DNA of 7,323 bases. Source: Hydrogenimonas sp. (lineage in GTDB: Bacteria > Campylobacterota > Campylobacteria > Campylobacterales > Hydrogenimonadaceae). A model generated the notes under the pieces. The model saw only the letters and a list, made by a program, of their open reading frames with translations. It was not told where the DNA came from and did no database searches. The stretch spans positions 1 through 7,323 of the forward strand of contig NZ_JAOZOZ010000077.1 of assembly GCF_029933015.1 (NCBI RefSeq). Reading direction: 5' to 3'. Made by a program: the position numbers and the translations under genes. Of the stretch, positions 5,985-7,323 are shown piece by piece (position 1 is the stretch's first letter; each line of letters opens with the position of its first letter).

Positions 5985-7323
5985 TTACTGGAAAAGTCCA
6001 CGGGAGAAGGCGAAACCGAAAGAGGTTTTGGTGACGTTGCGGTTGTAGTCGATGAGACTCTCGCCGTAGCCGTTGAAAAACTTGAAGTACCAGAAAGTCG
6101 TTTTCGAATCGAAGAAGGGATAGCTCCAATCCAGCTGTACGGCGCCACGGTCGTGGCCGCCCTTGCCGAAGTTGTAGCGCAGAAGTGCCCCGATCTGATG
6201 TTTGTGCCACAGGTAGCTGAGAGAGATGTCCCCGTAACCCATGTAGTCGGTAATGTCCGGGTTGTCGTCCTTGTCGCTTTCGGAGTTGGGGTCGATGAGT
6301 GTGTCTCCGGCATCGGGTACACCATTGTGATTGTTGTCGTGGTAACCTCTGTAATAGTCATCCGATTTGTCGTCTTCGGGCAGCCTGTACCAGACACGGG
6401 CGGAGAGGAAGAGATTGCTCCACTGGAACATTCCTTCGAGGTAGAGGCGGTTCCAGGATCTCGATCGGAATCCCTCCTGGCCGTTGGACTGATGGATGAA
6501 ACCCCACTTGGTCACTTTCAGACCTGTTTTGGCGTCGAAGTCGGCGGATGTGGGAACGGCGACGTAGAGTTCGGGCATATAGTTGGTTTCCCTGAAGGGC
6601 CCGGAGTCGGAGTAGAGCTGCCAGAAGCAGCGCTGGGTGTAGGCCGCCGTGATATATTCGTTGAAGCCGAAGAGATTGTATGTGAGGTTCTTTTTCAGAC
6701 TGAACTGAAACTCCACTTCCGTCTGTTCGTCGTACTCTCCGTATTTGCCTTCCCGGCTGAAACCGGAGATGGGATCGATGGCATCGGCGATACGGTAATT
6801 TTTGTAGGCCGAAGGCTGCCTGCGATAGGGATCGTTGGCGTAGCCGATCGGCATGATGTAGTTGGCCTTGTAGGGGGTCAGACCGAAGAAGCGGCCGTTG
6901 GCCAGGTCTTCGAGAAAGGATTTGGTTTCCGGGGTGTCGGTGTCGACCTTGGCGATGGCCGCCATGCCCGCGGCACGCACGCTCTCTTCAGTAAACTGTG
7001 CCTTGAGACGTTCGGCGAACTCTTTGGAGTAGACATCCGTCCCCTTTTTCTGGGCTTCGACGGTGTAGGCATAGGTTTTGGCCGCCTCTTTGTACCAGTG
7101 GGCCGCCTTTTTGTAATCCTGCGGTACGCCCAGACCGTTTTCGTAGATGTATGCGAGCCGATACATCGCCGCCTTGTTCCCTTTTTTCGCCAGTTCCCGC
7201 AGCAGCGGCACCGCCTTGTCGAACTGTTTCGATTCGATCAGCTGGATGGCACGCTGAAAATCGGCTCCCTCTTTCGCTCCCGCCGTCGCGGTGACCGGTG
7301 CGAAAGAGAGTAGCACTGTGAAT
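5985..7323 (-). CDS. pldA: Outer-membrane phospholipase A with N-terminal Sel1-like repeats (5' end outside window)
   Basis: Hydrolyses acyl chains of phospholipids in the outer membrane; the family is calcium dependent and works as a dimer. Numbering from the GTG at 7316 gives 443 residues, but the open frame and the hydrophobic signal peptide continue past the window edge, so that GTG is not the real start. Signal-peptide end ~1-14 (cleavage likely near TATAGA). Residues ~19-80 hold one clear Sel1 repeat (~48-80) preceded by a TPR-like half repeat, then a helical linker. The barrel runs ~145-443. Catalytic motif: HQSNGQ (275-280) and SRSWNRLY (285-292), giving His275, Ser277 and Asn289, equivalent to His142, Ser144 and Asn156 of the E. 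coli enzyme. The Arg147 position is Gln280; the Ser152 calcium ligand is kept as Ser285. Also diagnostic: FRETNYMPEL (241-250), DNPDITDYMGYGD (351-363) and GYGESLIDYN (416-425). An acidic insertion occupies ~315-350. Confidence 0.95.
   Translation of the reverse strand, partial: FTVLLSFAPVTATAGAKEGADFQRAIQLIESKQFDKAVPLLRELAKKGNKAAMYRLAYIYENGLGVPQDYKKAAHWYKEAAKTYAYTVEAQKKGTDVYSKEFAERLKAQFTEESVRAAGMAAIAKVDTDTPETKSFLEDLANGRFFGLTPYKANYIMPIGYANDPYRRQPSAYKNYRIADAIDPISGFSREGKYGEYDEQTEVEFQFSLKKNLTYNLFGFNEYITAAYTQRCFWQLYSDSGPFRETNYMPELYVAVPTSADFDAKTGLKVTKWGFIHQSNGQEGFRSRSWNRLYLEGMFQWSNLFLSARVWYRLPEDDKSDDYYRGYHDNNHNGVPDAGDTLIDPNSESDKDDNPDITDYMGYGDISLSYLWHKHQIGALLRYNFGKGGHDRGAVQLDWSYPFFDSKTTFWYFKFFNGYGESLIDYNRNVTKTSFGFAFSRGLFQ
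6267..6374 (-). other. Acidic EF-hand-like insertion within PldA
   Basis: Codons for residues ~315-350 of the PldA reading. Compared from memory with E. coli OMPLA, where only a few residues precede DDNPDI, about 35 residues are added between two barrel strands. Residues 327-338 (DNNHNGVPDAGD, 6338-6303) carry acidic or Asn residues at loop positions 1, 3, 5, 9 and 12 and Gly at 6, as in an EF-hand calcium loop. Calcium binding is an inference. Confidence 0.55.

Noticed and set aside
5274..7313. A 679-codon open frame on the plus strand spanning the antisense of both pldA and the receptor
   Set aside because: It lies in codon register opposite two recognised genes that share the same phase. 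Stops there need TTA, CTA or TCA codons in the sense genes, which this G+C-rich codon usage avoids. Its translation shows no recognisable domain.
1..7323. CRISPR array, tRNA, rRNA, insertion sequence or phage element
   Set aside because: No spaced direct repeats, cloverleaf-like segments, transposase motifs or terminal inverted repeats were seen. Coding density is nearly complete.

Overview
The window carries six protein-coding genes, all on the minus strand. They run from a gene cut by the right edge (position 7323) to one cut by the left edge (position 1). G+C is roughly mid-50s percent by eye. The gene types suggest a Gram-negative, probably campylobacterotal (epsilonproteobacterial) bacterium: an outer-membrane phospholipase A with an N-terminal Sel1-like region, Cache and SBP sensors, and a small stand-alone ATPase/STAS/PP2C set. 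This placement is an inference with moderate-to-low confidence, and no rRNA or tRNA is present to confirm it.

Layout in transcription order: (1) 7323-5985, 5'-truncated Sel1-PldA outer-membrane phospholipase A with an extra acidic, EF-hand-like loop; (2) a 42-bp gap holding a 9-bp stem-loop; (3) 5942-3828, a 704-residue membrane receptor (SBP_bac_3 plus Cache domain, four membrane helices) with no enzymatic output domain; (4) 3831-3535, a STAS anti-anti-sigma-type protein; (5) 3535-3170, a small GHKL/RsbW-like ATPase; (6) 3189-1438, a dCache-PP2C (SpoIIE-type) phosphatase; (7) a 52-bp gap filled by five copies of a heptamer; (8) 1385 to beyond position 1, an HATPase-GNAT fusion protein. Genes 3 to 6 overlap each other by 4, 1 and 20 bases, so they form a tight, probably translationally coupled unit.

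Together genes 3, 4, 5, 6 and 8 read as a membrane-linked partner-switching module. The RsbW-like protein would bind, and perhaps phosphorylate, the STAS protein. The PP2C phosphatase would dephosphorylate it on a periplasmic cue. The receptor lies at the head of the unit and appears to have lost its own PAS/kinase-type output just at the linker. The final HATPase-GNAT protein may be a second binding partner with degenerate nucleotide motifs. No sigma factor is encoded in the window, so the regulated target is unknown. The most unusual points are the output-less receptor fused by overlap to a partner-switching operon, the changed ATP-binding motifs in both ATPase-like proteins, and the Ca-type insertion in PldA.
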